The notes: generated by a model from the letters alone, not told the origin. A DNA stretch of 62,000 bases from Cryptomeria japonica (GCF_030272615.1 NC_081405.1:650208920-650270919); one strand, 5' to 3'; shown: positions 35,395 to 47,503, counted from the first letter of the stretch. A program made the numbers and translations.

Positions 35395-36455
35395 TGTAGG
35401 TCCCAGAGACAACTGAGAGGGGGGGGGGTGAATCAGTTGTCTAATAAATTCAAACCAAAAACTTATTAACCAACTTAATGCTTAATACCGGTAAATCAGT
35501 TAAGTATGTTGGTAGACAATGTTAACAGAAAATTGTTGTACCGGTAAGAATTAATGCATGAAACATAAGCAAAAAGTCATCCACAACACATGACACCAAT
35601 ATTTGTACGTGGAAACCCTGTAAGGGGAAAAACCATGGTGGGAAACCTTACCCACAATCAGATAATACTACTGCAGATAGTAAGTGTACAAAGAGGGGTC
35701 TACACATGCAGAAAGGCCAACAGCCTAGAGCTCACTTCTCAATCACAAATGGGAGTCACACTAACTACAGTTGGATGCTTAAATCCAATGAGAATGTACT
35801 GCACAAAATAGCATCTTCATATGCTGGATTCAGTACCGATGTAATGCTGATATGCTTCTACAAAAACCTAACTTCACCTTCAAATGATGTCTTCATGTAT
35901 ATCCCTGCTTGATCTCACATATACCCTTCCTTAAATCTTTTTTCGCATTCCACACTTGATATTACAAATAAGATCTTACATTTATACCATACCCTAAGAC
36001 CAATTTTAGTAGGTCAGCTCTACAAGATATTACAATAAAAACATTTTACAAACAATACAATATCCGATGCAATAACTGATTGAACATGTCGGCTTAATGC
36101 ATTTACAACAATAATAAATCATCTCCATAGCGTGCCATGCTGATCTGGAAAAAGATAAACCTACCGATGTAACCCTAGATAACCTGGACCTATTTGTCGG
36201 TAAAAGCAAATATGCAAATGAGAATATACCAATGATTATTACTTCAAAGTAAAGTGTCCAAATGATGTCTTCAACATTACCAAGTGTCTTCCATGTCAAT
36301 GCAAGTACTGGTGAACATTATATCCTCCCGGTTAACCATATACCAGTAACTGTTTGCACAGTTTACTATTTGCCGGTGAATGTTACTGGATCTCCAAAGT
36401 AGGTGTATTTAGTAGTTGTTGACATCAATGACAAAACCATACCAAAATACCAACA
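35395..36455 (-). repeat. copia-2 3' LTR
   Basis: On the minus strand TGTTGGTATTTTGGTATGG...GGGACCTACA. U5 hairpin at 35408-35441 with a 9-bp stem and a 10-G (C in sense) loop. Confidence 0.93.
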
Positions 36456-36730
36456 ATCTCCCCCTTTGGCATTGATGGCAACACAAGATGGAAAAACCAT
36501 CAAAGTGCCAAAACAGAAATGCCAAGTCCAAAAAACCAACAATCTCCATTTCTCCCCCTAGGAGTAATATACCAATCTCTCCTCAAAAAGATAATGCATT
36601 TTTCATACATCTCTCCCTAATGTTTTTCCATATATGTCTCCCCCTTTGACATCAAATGCCAAAGTCACAAAAGGTCAAGTTCATAAAAAATACCAACCAA
36701 TTCAATATACCAACTACTCCCCCTGAGAAG
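36456..36730 (-). promoter_or_regulatory. copia-2 polypurine tract and PPT-like series
   Basis: The tract next to the LTR reads CCAAAGGGGGAGAT in sense (36456-36469). Further blocks lie at about 36552 (TCTCCCCCTAGG), 36641 (TCTCCCCCTTTGACATC) and 36716 (CTCCCCCTGAG) on the plus strand. Confidence 0.8.
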
Positions 36731-36819
36731 TAGCTTCCTCATCAAATACCGTAATAAAAGATTTCTCCATTTAATTCTGCCAGTTGATGACAGTCATCAA
36801 CTGTCTAAGTCTCTACTGG

Positions 36820-37170
36820 TTAAGGTAAGACTCCGAGCTGATCTCTGAGATACTCAAAAGTTTCCTTAGGAAAAGGTTTTGTGAAAATATCTGCAAGCTG
36901 TTCTTTAGTATTCACATAAACCAGTTTTATTTCCTTTTCTTCAACTTTTTCCCTTAGAAAATTCAGTTTGATAGAAACATGTTTTGTTTTAGAATGTAAT
37001 ACTGGATTCTTAGATATATCAATTGCTGCAGTGTTATCACAATATATAGTAATAGGTTCCTTGCATTTTACCTTTATGTCTTTCAACATTTGCTTAAGCC
37101 AAAGTACCTGTGTACAGTTTGTTGCTGTTGCAACATATTCTGATTCTGCTATTGATAAAGATGTACAACT
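36820..37170 (-). pseudogene. copia-2 RNase H C-terminal part
   Basis: Continues pol after the TAG at 37171-37173. It reads SCTSLSIAESEYVATATNCT, MLKDIKVKCKEPITIYCDNT, HSKTKHVSIKLNFLREKVEE and ends ADIFTKPFPKETFEYLRDQL, then stop. The ESEYVA Glu and CDNT Asp of the RNase H active site are intact. Confidence 0.92.
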
Positions 37171-38562
37171 CTATTTCTTACTTAACCAGGAAACTAATCT
37201 CTTTCCAAGAAAGATTGCTCCTCCAGTGGTGCTTTTTCTATCATCCACATCTCCTACCCAATTTGCATTTGTGTATGCATATAGATCAAAATTTTTATCT
37301 TCAGGATACCATAATCCAAGATTTGTTGTGCCTTGTAAGTACAAGAAAATATTTTTTACTACTGATTCATGATTTTCCCTAGGATTACTCTGAAATCTAG
37401 AAACTATACATACTGCATTCATAATATCAGGTCTGGTTTGTGTCAAATATAGTAAACCTCCTATCATAGATTTGTTTCTAGTTGGATTAATAGGTGTAGA
37501 TTCATCCCCTTGAGATAATTTGTCATTTGTAGTCATAGGTGTGCTTACCGGTTTAGAGATCTCCATCCCAAATTTCTTAAGTAGTTCTTTCAAGTACTTA
37601 GATTGACTCAAAAATATGCCTTTATCAGTTTGTAAAATCTGCAATCCGAAATAGAATTTTATTCCTCTGATCATAGATATTTCAAATTCATGCAACATTT
37701 CAAGAGAAAATTCTTTGCATAATCCATCTTCTCCTCCAAAGATTATATCATCAACAAATACTTCCATAATCAAGATGTCATCATTAGTTACTTTGTAATA
37801 TAAATTGCTATCTACATTTCCTTTAGTAAAACCAATCTTTAAAAGATACTTATCCAATCTTGCATACCAAGCTCTTGGAGCTTGTTTTAATCCATACAGA
37901 GCTTTTCTTAATCTGCAAACCATATAATTGTCATTTGTCAAGGAAAATCCATCAGGTTGTTCAATATAAACTTCCTCTTCAAGATCTCCATTCAAGAATG
38001 CACATTTAATATCCATTTGATAAAGTTTGTAATCCTTGTGAGCTGCAAAGGCCAAGAATAATCTAACTGCCTCAATTCTAGCTACCGGTGCAAAGGTTTC
38101 ATTGTAATCAACTCCTTCTTTCTGAGAATATCCCTTACACACTAGTCTTGCTTTATTTCTGACAACCTTACCATCTTCATTGAGTTTGTTTCTAAACAAC
38201 CATTTGGTTCCAATTACATTTTTATTTTTAGGCCAGGGAACTAATGTCCAAGTATTATTTTTCTCAATTTGTCCTAATTCTTCTTCTATAGCTTTAATCC
38301 AAAATTTATCTTCACATGCCTCATTGATAGATAATGGTTCAATTTGAGAAATAAGACATAACTCTTCATTTGCCAATCTTCCTCTTGTCATGACTCCTTT
38401 AAATTTGCTTCCAATTATCTGATCTTCAGAATGATTCAGTCTTACATACCAGGGTGTCTTAGTCTGTTGTTGTTCTTCAATTACTGTGGAATCCTCTGAT
38501 GATACCGGAGTAACTGGATCATCATTCTGTACTGGTGGATTTATTGTAGGTTCATTTGTCAT
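37171..38562 (-). pseudogene. copia-2 reverse transcriptase and start of RNase H
   Basis: 463 uninterrupted codons with [74 protein letters not shown], catalytic [14 protein letters not shown], the connection region, and [20 protein letters not shown], which begins RNase H (relatives have AYTDANW, so this first catalytic Asp is Asn here). It ends at a TAG after SWLSKK, where relatives have Gln. Copies element RNA into cDNA. Confidence 0.95.
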
Positions 38563-38565
38563 AAT

Positions 38566-38952
38566 TTATGTTACCGGTTCAGAGTCTATATACCTTGAAA
38601 TTCCTCTGAATTGTTCATCAATCTTTACATTTGTACTTTCAACAATTTTCTGTAATCTTTTATTAAAACATCTATAAGCTTTACTCTTAGATGAATAACC
38701 AAGAAATATTCCTTCATCACTTCTAGGATCAAACTTGCCAATATACTCATCTCTTCTAATATAACATTTACTTCCAAAGATTCTGAAATACTTAAGAGTA
38801 GGAGTATTACCAAACCATAGTTCATGAGGGGTCTTACCGGTTTCACCTTTGATGTGAACTTTGTTGAATGTATAGACAATAGTGCTTACTGCCTCTCTCC
38901 AGTACACATGTGGTAGATTTGCTTTTGATAACATACTTCTTGCTGCATCCAA
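38566..38952 (-). pseudogene. copia-2 integrase C-terminal region
   Basis: 128 codons in the same frame as both neighbours: LPHVYWREAVSTIVYTFNKV, GKTPHELWFGNTPTLKYFRI and GSKCYIRRDEYIGKFDPRSD, the region after the integrase catalytic Glu. It ends at a TAA (38566-38568) directly before the RT frame. Confidence 0.92.
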
Positions 38953-39909
38953 AATAGTTTTGTTTTTCCTTTCAACAACTCCATTCTATTGTGGTGTCTG
39001 AGGTGTTGATAACTATCTTTTTCTTCCATTTACTTCACAGAATGTATTAAAATCTCTAGATGTGAATTCTCCTCCTTGATCTGATCTTAAACATTTAATT
39101 TTCTTACCAGTTTCATTTTCAACCATTGCTTTGAATAGCTTGAACTTCCCAAGGGCTTCTGATTTTTCTCTGAGAAAAGTAACCCAACACATTCTAGAAT
39201 AATCATCAATAATTAGCATGAAATATCTATCACTATGTAAGCTTTTAGTTCTAGCTGGACCACATAAATCAGTGTGAATTAAATCAAGAGCATTATTGGA
39301 TTTTTCTGGAATACTTTTGAAACTAGCTCTAACTTGTTTTCCAAATTGACATTCCTTGCAAATTGTATTCTGAGGTTTCACAATTTTAGGTAGATCTCTA
39401 ACTGCCTTAGAAGTATTGATTTTTACCATGCAATCAAAATTTACATGACATAGTCTTTTATGCCATAGCCAACTTTCATCTATATGTGCATTTAAGCATG
39501 CCTTTTCACTATTATTCAAATGAAAGATATTACCTCTAGTCTGATTACCGGTTGCAATTTCCAAACCAGTTCTATTCATGATTTTGCATTTTCCATTTTT
39601 AAATTGTAACTGAAAACCTTTCTCAACTAATTGACCAACACTTAAAAGATTATGTTTTAATCCTTCAACATAGTAGACATTGTCAGTCTTATGTTTACCA
39701 TCAAGAGATATTGAACCCTTACCTTTAATTGAACAGGCTTTGTCATCTTCGAATATTACTAAACCTACATTGTATTCTTGAAAGTTCAAGAATTTACCTT
39801 TGTCTCCAGTCATGTGATGTGAGCATCCTGAGTCAATAATCCATTCATCCTTTGATTCAACTTTAGTTGCTAGGGCTTGTTCTACTGGTTGAGCAATAGG
39901 TATCGGTTG
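38953..39909 (-). pseudogene. copia-2 protease and integrase
   Basis: Begins at the nested insertion. The protease active site is intact (WIIDSGCSHHMTGDKGKF). The integrase zinc motif is WLWHKRLCHVNFDC...CKECQFGK; the core has LIHTDLCGPARTKS, KCLRSDQGGEFTSRD and the NGVVERKN Glu. TAG codons at 39013-39015 and 38986-38988 interrupt the conserved stretch just before the Glu motif, where copia elements carry Gln. The sequence before 39910 is joined, without the nested element, to gag at 46407. Confidence 0.94.
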
Positions 39910-40731
39910 TGTTGGCATATGGACACTCCAATGATACATTGTATGTGATTGAAGGTTTTGTCATTGATGGCAACCTTACAATCCTATGGCACGAACAAGA
40001 CATTATACCGGCAAAGCATTATTCAAACAAGACAATGCACCGACATCAACAAGATCAATCTACATCAGCACCGGCACAGAAGATGTACACTGACACAAAA
40101 GAGAACATGTATACCGACACAAAGGCCGACAAGATTTTTGATATGTAATATTTTGTTTATTATTGTAAGCCGACTTGGCAAATTGTAAAATGACTCTTGT
40201 ATATAAAAGAGATCATTGTAGTCATTTGTTGTATATGGAGAGGAAGCATAAAGAAAATTATAAGGCAGACCTAATGTGTGAATTGTATGTCAAGGGTATA
40301 TGTAAAGAACAAAGCAAGAACCGGTACTGAATCTGGCATTGAAGATGCTATTGTAAAGCAATACAGATCATTGGATTTGTATAATCCTCATTGTAAGTCA
40401 GTGTGACTTCTTATTGAGCAGTGTGCTCTAGGCAGTTGGTCTTCCTGCATGTGCAGGCCCCTATTGTAAGTAATATTCTCTTATCGGCCAGTAAGTGAAT
40501 ATTGTGGGTCACAAATCCCACCGAGGTTTTTCCCACACCAGGTTTCCTCATTAAACATCTTGTGTTATGGTGTTCTTTTCATGTGGATGTTTTTGATTCT
40601 GTTACTTACATTAACTCTTGCATACCGGTATACTATTACTTTATGTTCTGCATGTTCTATTTCAAGAAAATCTCATTACCGGTCAGATACTGATTCACTC
40701 CCCCCTCTCAGTATCTGTGGGAACCCTAACA
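39910..40731 (+). repeat. 5' LTR of the pol-less element
   Basis: 822 bp. Contains repeated ACCGGCAC/CCGACA words (40000-40130), a TATA box at 40199-40209, and the 10-bp-stem U5 hairpin (40684-40717). Confidence 0.93.
40199..40209 (+). promoter_or_regulatory. LTR TATA box
   Basis: GTATATAAAAG; the 3' LTR has TTATATAAAAG at the matching place. Likely core promoter. Confidence 0.6.
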
Positions 40732-40733
40732 AT

Positions 40734-40745
40734 TGGTATCAGAGC
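40734..40745 (+). promoter_or_regulatory. PBS of the pol-less element (initiator Met tRNA)
   Basis: TGGTATCAGAGC, unaltered, two bases after the LTR end; same as copia-2. Confidence 0.93.
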
Positions 40746-40802
40746 CTGGTCCTCTATTTTCAGAAGCCTAACAACTTGAGGAAGATCTTGACACTGGTAA
40801 AG

Positions 40803-41960
40803 ATGGAAAATCTGATGAAGCAACTTGAAGGAGCTCTTACTGACTATGATGCAGAGAAGTTGAAAAATATCAAGTTAGAAGATGATTTAAAAGCAGCTCA
40901 AGACATTATTCAGGCACTTCAAAAAAATCTTACTATTACAAGAAATAAGAGAAGAGAACTTTGTGAAAAATTGCAAAATGAGAATGATGAAAAGGAATCA
41001 CTAAATGATATGATAAGCAAATTGAAACAAGAGATCATGACAACAAAAAATGAAATGCAGGATATGACTATGAGATTTTGCAAAGAGATTGAGGACAGAA
41101 AAAAGAATGAAGAAGAATTGACCAGGAGACTAAGTGATGCAGTAAATGAGAACACAAGACTTAGCTATGAAAATTACATGTTGAAAACAGATCTAATGCA
41201 TACTTAGAATGACTCGAATGAACTAATGAGACAAAAAGAAATCTTGGAAAGGGAATTGGAAACTGCAAATCAACACAAAGAAAAATTCAAGAAAAGATCA
41301 GAAGAACTTGGTACCTTATTGAAGAATCAAAAACCCAAAGGTGACACTTCTGGAATTGGATTTGAAGTTGGAGAAAGCTCCGGTACTGCAAATACCCAGC
41401 ATCACAGCAAACCGGTAAGACCTTCTAATAATTACAAATTCAATGGAAAATGCTTTAATTGGAATAAATATGGTCATAGAGCAAATGAATGTAGATCTAG
41501 GAATTATCAGAATATCAATCCTCCCACCGGTCAATGCTCCAAATGCAACAAAATTGGTCATAACTCGGAAAATTACAGAATGAATGTAAGATGTTATGTT
41601 TGTGGAAGATTTGGTCATTTATCAAATCAATGCAGAACACAAACCAGCATAGGTTATGGGAAAGCTATTCAGAAAAATAATGTAACTTGTTATGCATGTA
41701 ACAAGATTGGTCATATTGCTAAATTTTGTAGAAGTAAAGGTACATCGGTAGACAACAAAAGTACTAGTTTGAAGGGTAAGGAAAAGGTTGAAGAGGTTAA
41801 GCAAGAATTTTCAAAGCAATGGATTAGAAAAGGTGATCTAAATATTAGGGATACTCCTCCACCAGTAGAACCAACAAATGCTCCACCGGTAGGACAATAT
41901 GATGCTCCACTGGTAGGACAGAGCAATGCTCCACCGGCAGGATGTTCTTCATCAAATTGA
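40803..41960 (+). pseudogene. ORF1: coiled-coil protein with four zinc knuckles (gag-like)
   Basis: 386 codons from ATG 40803 (MENLMKQLEGALTDYDAEKL), broken only by a TAG at 41205-41207. Residues ~1-185 are a strong heptad-rich coiled coil. Four CCHC-type motifs follow: CFNWNKYGHRANEC (second Cys now Trp), CSKCNKIGHNSENY (last Cys now Tyr), CYVCGRFGHLSNQC and CYACNKIGHIAKFC (both intact). The C-terminus is a Pro-rich repeat (APPVGQ/APLVGQ/APPAGC). By position and knuckles it is the gag equivalent, binding RNA and assembling, but it lacks the copia gag core. Copia gags normally carry one knuckle. Confidence 0.85.
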
Positions 41961-42265
41961 AGAAAATTATCTTGAGGGTTTGGCAATCTAATGACACATA
42001 TGCTATTATTCCCTCAGTTAGAGAAAAGAAGTTGAAAATCATTCATTACCGGCAAATAAAGTTGAGCTAATACATTACCGGCAAGCAATTAATGTGGTAG
42101 GTAGCAGAAAAGACTTTATAAAATAAAGTTTTGGCTCCATTTCACTTCACCGAACATTCAAACTTTCAGAGAGCACGAAGATTTCCGAGCTAAGGCATTT
42201 CGAGCAAAGAGGCAAAGCACTTCAGCAATCAATCCATCCAAAGGCAGAAAAAGGTATTTATCATC

Positions 42266-45200
42266 ATGGCATCCTCCTCTGCACCTGAATTCATAGCAAA
42301 CCCTACAGTAGTCAAGGTTATAAAATGCCCTAGGCCTGTGTTTGAGCTAGTTCCCAAGGTAGCTAAGAAAGATGACAATATAGGTGCTTTTTCCCAAATT
42401 CCAAAAGGTGTTGTTTATATAGAAGACCCTAGAATGTATATTCATTGAAACATAGAGGAATTAGGTGATGAAGAAATTAAAAACATGTATAAGACTGTTA
42501 TATGTGACAATTCCGAAAATGTGAAACCTGAACATAAAGTTGTTGAAACCCTAGGATTCACTGAAATCCTCTGCATTCCTGAATTTCCCAAGGAAGTGAT
42601 TAGGATAGTTTTAAGCAGGGTACATGGTTCATTCTTTTGGCTTGATTCAGTGCACAAAATTACAAAGGAAGCTGTGAAAGCAGTAACAGGGTTACCTTCC
42701 ACTGGTAACAGACCTGACAAGACTAAGAAGGTCTCCAATAACCTAGTAATGAAGTTAACTGGTGCAACATCTGACAAGACATCATTGAGGGTTAATGATG
42801 TAACTAATACAAATGTGAGATTCATTAGCATGATTTTAGGGTACAAAGCAACTCATGCTAATAGGCTTAACTCAGTTTCCAGTTTATGCATAAAGAGTGC
42901 TTATGACATGGTTAAGGACAATGTGAAAATTGATGTTTGTGAATGGTTAAAAGATGAATTGATTGATAACCTAGGCAAAATCAAGAAAGATAAGAAAGGA
43001 ACCTTTAGATTTGGAAATTTACTTGTATGCTTAATGCTACATATAACCAAACAGGCTCCCGGTATAGGCAACAAGGATTTTGGATTCGACATACTGGTAG
43101 GAAAACAATTATCAGACTTATTCAACAACATGGTTGAAAACAAGGAAAAGAATATCAATGAGTATTTTCAAGCACTAAAGGTCAAAATGAACAAAAGAAT
43201 TAGACTATCACAGGAAATTGTCAACAAATACAAGGATGATATATGTTTTGTAATAAAAAAGGATGAGATCTGGATGGAAGTAGTCATCCCAAGGACAATC
43301 TGGGTAACAGAGATGGGGTATGAAACAGATGACCACATAGTGGAAACTTATGCCAAAGCACTTCTGGAAGCCCCCAATGAACCAAAGGAAGAAGTATTTG
43401 GTAGTGCTGAGACCATAGAAAGTCAAATTCAATCTAAGAAGAGAGTGAAAAAGGTTGAGGCATTTGTGAGAAAAGGATCTAGGCAAGCAAAAGCCATAAA
43501 GGAAGATGTATTAAAGAAAACCAGCATAACTAAAGATGAGTTGGCAGCCCCACAACCTGAAACTCATCTATCACCGGTAGGTACTTCCTCAGAAGGAGAT
43601 ATTCCAGCAACTTTTAAAAGAGTTGTTAGGAAAAGAGACCCCTCACTGGTAACCAGTTAGAAAGGTCACACCTAAGAAGAAGCTAACCCCCAAAAGGAAG
43701 AAAAAGACAAACCTTGACTTGGCCCCTCTTGATATATTACTGAATGAGATCACAGAGGAAGTTAAATTGAAAAACATAGGGAAAATCTATGACACCCTAT
43801 CAGATGATGAGAAAGGACAAGTTGAGGAGAGTGTTATATTACACATGGACATGTATAAAAAGTTTTTGTTGCAAGTCTTAAATGAAATTCCTGATGAACT
43901 ATATAAAAGACTTGAGGCCAGAAGGCAAGGAATAATTGAATTGGATAAGAAAATTTAAATAGAAAAACTACTTGTAGTATACCTGGTTAACTCACCTAAG
44001 GAAATTGATGATTTGATAGCTCAGGCCAACCAGACAGTTTTTTCCACTGCACACCGGCAAATTTCACTGATGGCAGGCAGAGTTACAAAGGTTTCAGAGG
44101 AAATAGAAAATGGTTGGGATATATTCTTGGTTGAAAAAGAAAAACAAGAAGAATATAGGAATCCTAAGCCCATTCTGGTATATCAGAAGGACAAAGGGAA
44201 AGGCAAAGTTGGTGGACCACCAAGTATTAAGATTAGAGACAACTTACCCCCGCCTCCTCTAAATACTCCACCGGTAAAAACAACAACTACTGAAGATCAA
44301 CCGGCAGCTGAGAGTATGGATACAGAGGATAATAATCCTAATCCTAAAGTCCTATATACTGTGAATGTTGATACTCAGAAGATCAACATAGTGGTAGATA
44401 AGGATACCATAGATAAATCAAGTATATCCAAAGAGCCTCCGGTAATAGGGAACATAGAGCAACCGACAGCAGATACAGAGAAAAAGATGGAATCTGAAAC
44501 ACAAATAGAGCAATCGATAGAGCTAAAGGCTCCAGAATAGATGCCAGTAGTAAGAAATGATGCAGGAAAACCAGTGCTTAAAGAGATGGAGACACAAACA
44601 GACCTACCAGAGGTCAATACTAGCATGGTCACTTCCACCGGCACTCAGTTTGTTGGGTCACCATCAAATGTGACTGAGGTATTACTTGAATCTATCAAGA
44701 AAATAACTGATTATAGCTCACAAGCTTATAAAGCAATAGATGATTCAATTCCATTTTTGAAATCAATAGCTCCCAATTGTATTATAAAAAATAAAGATTC
44801 TTTAGGCTGGTTGGATACACTTTGTAAATATATTTTTGGAAATTTTGAGCAAACAAAGGTAGAAACTGTAAAGGAAATTGTAGAAAAAGAGAAATAGAAA
44901 TTCTTTTGAGGAAGGAATAAAGAAGTGTAATAGGGAATTTGATACACTTCTACCGGAACTGTGCAATTTATTGAAAGAGTACAAAACTCTGTACAAAGAC
45001 ACCTGTAAGAGACAAAAAGATGAGCAAGGTATAGGAAGAGATCAATAAACTTGCAGATAATTTTGTTAACTCACCTGATACATTATTAGTTTTTGAGGAA
45101 AAGATAACAAATTTTGAGGAAGAAGTATTCAAATTGGAAAGAGAAAAAGAGAAAATAATAAACAAGGCAAAACTCTTGAGATCTAAACTAAGTCCAAGAT

Positions 45201-45301
45201 TGGACTATTTAGCATCTCTGCAGAAGGAAATATCAGAGGCACTAACACAGGGAAACAAAACACCGGTAGAGCACTTGCATAAACACAGTAAACAGAACTA
45301 A
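42266..45301 (+). pseudogene. ORF2: ~1000-residue unknown protein of the pol-less element
   Basis: Starts ATG 42266 (MASSSAPEFIANPTVVKVIK). TGA at 42446-42448, then open to 43660; an apparent one-base insertion near 43651 moves the frame, which continues through stops at 43956 and 44538, to about 44897, with coding character to TAA 45299-45301. Residues ~70-330 look globular: FPKEVIRIVLSRVHGSFFWL, AVKAVTGLPSTGNRP, FRFGNLLVCLMLHITKQAPG. A basic linker (TPKKKLTPKRKKKTNLDL), a Pro/Thr-rich part (NLPPPPLNTPPVKTTTTEDQ) and a C-terminal coiled coil (FEEKITNFEEEVFKLEREKE) follow. No enzyme motif recognised. It may relate to plant mobile-domain or transposon-associated proteins; unproven. Confidence 0.75.
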
Positions 45302-45424
45302 GACAACAATAAAATACAATAAGAAGTTTATGGATGGCATAAACTTAATTTTGGGAGATCTTCTTCAAATAATAACTACCCAACTACAAGGTTGAGGTTA
45401 TGGATTGGTACAACTACAAACTCT

Positions 45425-45603
45425 ACTAACCTTTGTCATTGATGCCAAAGGGGGAGTAGTAGGATGAGAAAATTCAAAAACACAGGGATCATATGCTAAG
45501 GGGGAGTTCTCACATTTTTGGTAACATTTTTGGTCTACACATTTTTTTGGATATCCTTTTGAAATTTCTCATGAGTGTTGCCATCAATGCCAAAGGGGGA
45601 GAT
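45425..45603 (+). promoter_or_regulatory. Polypurine tract and PPT-like series
   Basis: GCCAAAGGGGGAGTAG (about 45448), GCTAAGGGGGAGTTC (about 45498) and GCCAAAGGGGGAGAT (45589-45603); the last adjoins the 3' LTR. The block GTTGCCATCAATGCCAAAGG before the LTR is the same as in the copia elements. Confidence 0.85.
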
Positions 45604-46406
45604 TGTTGGCATATGGACACTCCAATGAGACATTGTATGTGATTGAAGGTTTTGTCATTGATGGCAACCTTGCAATCCTATGGCACCGACAAGACATTAT
45701 ACCAACAGAGCATTATTCAAACAAGACAGTGCACCGGCATCAACAAGATCAATCTACACCGGCACCGGCACAGAAGAGAACATGTATACCGGCACAGAGG
45801 CTGACAGGATTTTTGATATGTAATATTTTGTTTATTATTGTAAGCCGACTTGGCAAATTGTAAAATGACTCTTTTATATAAAAGAGATCATTGTAGTCAT
45901 TTGTAGTATATGGAGAGGAAGCATAAAGAAAATTATAAGGCAGAACTAATGTGCAAATTGTAGGTCAAGGGTATATGTAAAGAACAGAGCAAGAACCGGT
46001 ACTGAATCTGGCATTGAAGATGCTATTGTAAAGCAGTACAGATCATTGGATTTGCATAATCCTCATTGTAAGTCAGTGTGACTTCTTATTGAGCAGTGTG
46101 CTCTAGGTAGTTGGCCTTCCTGCATGTGCAGGCCCTTATTGTAAGTAATATTCTCTTATCGGCCAGTAAGTGAATATTGTGGGTCACAAATCCCACTGAG
46201 GTTTTTCCCACATCGGGTTTCCTCGTTAAACATCTTGTGTTATGGTGTTCTTTTCATGTGGATGTTTTTTATTCTATTATTTACATTAATTCTTGCATAC
46301 CGGTATACTATTACTTTATGTTTTGCATGTTCTATTTCAAGAAAATCTCATTACCAGTCAGATATTGACTCACTCCCCCCTCTTTGTATCTGTGGGAACC
46401 CTAACA
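45604..46406 (+). repeat. 3' LTR of the pol-less element
   Basis: 803 bp. It lacks about 18 bp present in the 5' LTR (the extra CACAAAAGAGAACATGTATA-type duplication near 40085-40110). Mostly transitions elsewhere. U5 hairpin decayed. Confidence 0.93.
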
Positions 46407-46411
46407 AGTTG

Positions 46412-47460
46412 ATCTTCTGTTATAGCAACAAAGACCCATCCATTGTCTGTTGGATCCTCATCAGAATCATCAGTCACACCTTCATCAACAATGTAACAAG
46501 ATTTATCTTTGTTTTTCTTAAATCTGTATCTCTGATATTCAGGATTAGGTTTGTATGTCCTTCTAGCTTCTTCTCTTAGTCTAGCATGTCTATCAGGGCA
46601 TCTTGAAGCTATATGACCAATCTTATTGCAGTTGAAACATTTAAAGGGTGCTTTACCTTCATACTTACTTCCAATTGGACCTTTTGGCATTTTTCTTGCG
46701 AATAGTGCTTCAAGTTCTTCAAGCTCTTCATTCTCCTTCCTGGCTTCTTCAAGTTCTCTTGCATAAAAGGCTCTCCAGTCTGATTTGTCAAAGGATGGAG
46801 TAGATGATGTTGACACTTTGAAGACCAAATCAGTTTTTATAGTAGCAACAGGACCAAATTCCTCAATTTCAAAAGCTGAAAGTTTTCCAATCAATGTATC
46901 CCTAGTTACTGATGTATTAGGCATTGTTCTCAACTCTTTTATATCAGTAACCTTCATTTTATATGCTGGTGGTAAACCTCTTAAGATTTTTGAAACAATC
47001 TCATCTTCACTCAAGGTTCCTCCACAACATTTGATACCCAAAACAATTTCATTTACTCTTTCCATAAAAGTAGAAATCCTTTCATCTTCTTCCATTTTCA
47101 GATGTTCATACCTGACTCGGAAGCTTTCAAGTTTTGCAATTTGACTGTGGAATCCCCTTCATTCAGTGTTTCCAAATGATCCCAAATAGCTTTTGTAGTG
47201 GATCTATCTGATAATCCCATGATTTGTTGATCTGATAATGCGCTCAAAAGTGCTTCTCTTGCTTTGCAATCATTTTCTTCATCTTTGGCTAAAGTAGTAG
47301 GAGCAGTCTGACCAGCTACAGTAGCAGTATAACCATTCTTAGTAACTTCCCAGATGTCTTTACCAATGCAATTCAGATGTGTCTCCATTCTGATTTTCCA
47401 TATCCCATAGTTGGTTCCATCAAGTTTAGGACTATCCTTTCTGAAATAATTAGTAGACAT
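46412..47460 (-). pseudogene. copia-2 Gag
   Basis: ATG at 47460 (MSTNYFRKDSPKLDGTNYGI), copia gag core ALLSALSDQQIMGLSDRSTT, then a one-base loss in an A run at about 47138 shifts the frame; the gag frame resumes at 47095 (MEEDERISTFMERVNEIVLG). Zinc knuckle CFNCNKIGHIASRC is intact. The end (FVAITEDQ) is cut by the pol-less element; the other side is at 39909 (PIPIAQPVEQALATKVE). Confidence 0.93.
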
Positions 47461-47503
47461 TGGATCTCCTCAAGTTATTAAACTTCTACAAAAAGAGGAC
47501 TAG

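Larger units (their letters stand above)
39910..46406 (+). mobile_element. LTR retrotransposon without pol, carrying two unusual ORFs
   Basis: LTRs at 39910-40731 (822 bp) and 45604-46406 (803 bp), both TGTTGGCATATGG...CCCTAACA. PBS TGGTATCAGAGC follows two bases after the LTR, with a PPT before the 3' LTR. Target duplication GGTTG (39905-39909) and AGTTG (46407-46411), one mismatch. The internal region of about 4.9 kb has no protease, integrase, RT or RNase H, but two ORFs: a coiled-coil protein with four zinc knuckles and a ~1000-residue unknown protein. Termini match the copia elements here, so copia enzymes could mobilise it. Inserted in copia-2 gag-pol, orientation opposite. Confidence 0.92.

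Noticed and set aside
36968-37382. Plus-strand frames of 134 and 90 codons
   Set aside because: Shadows of copia-2 RNase H.
40502-40693. Small frame in the 5' LTR (and twin at 46177)
   Set aside because: Inside both LTRs; no start context or domain, conserved only because the LTRs are copies.
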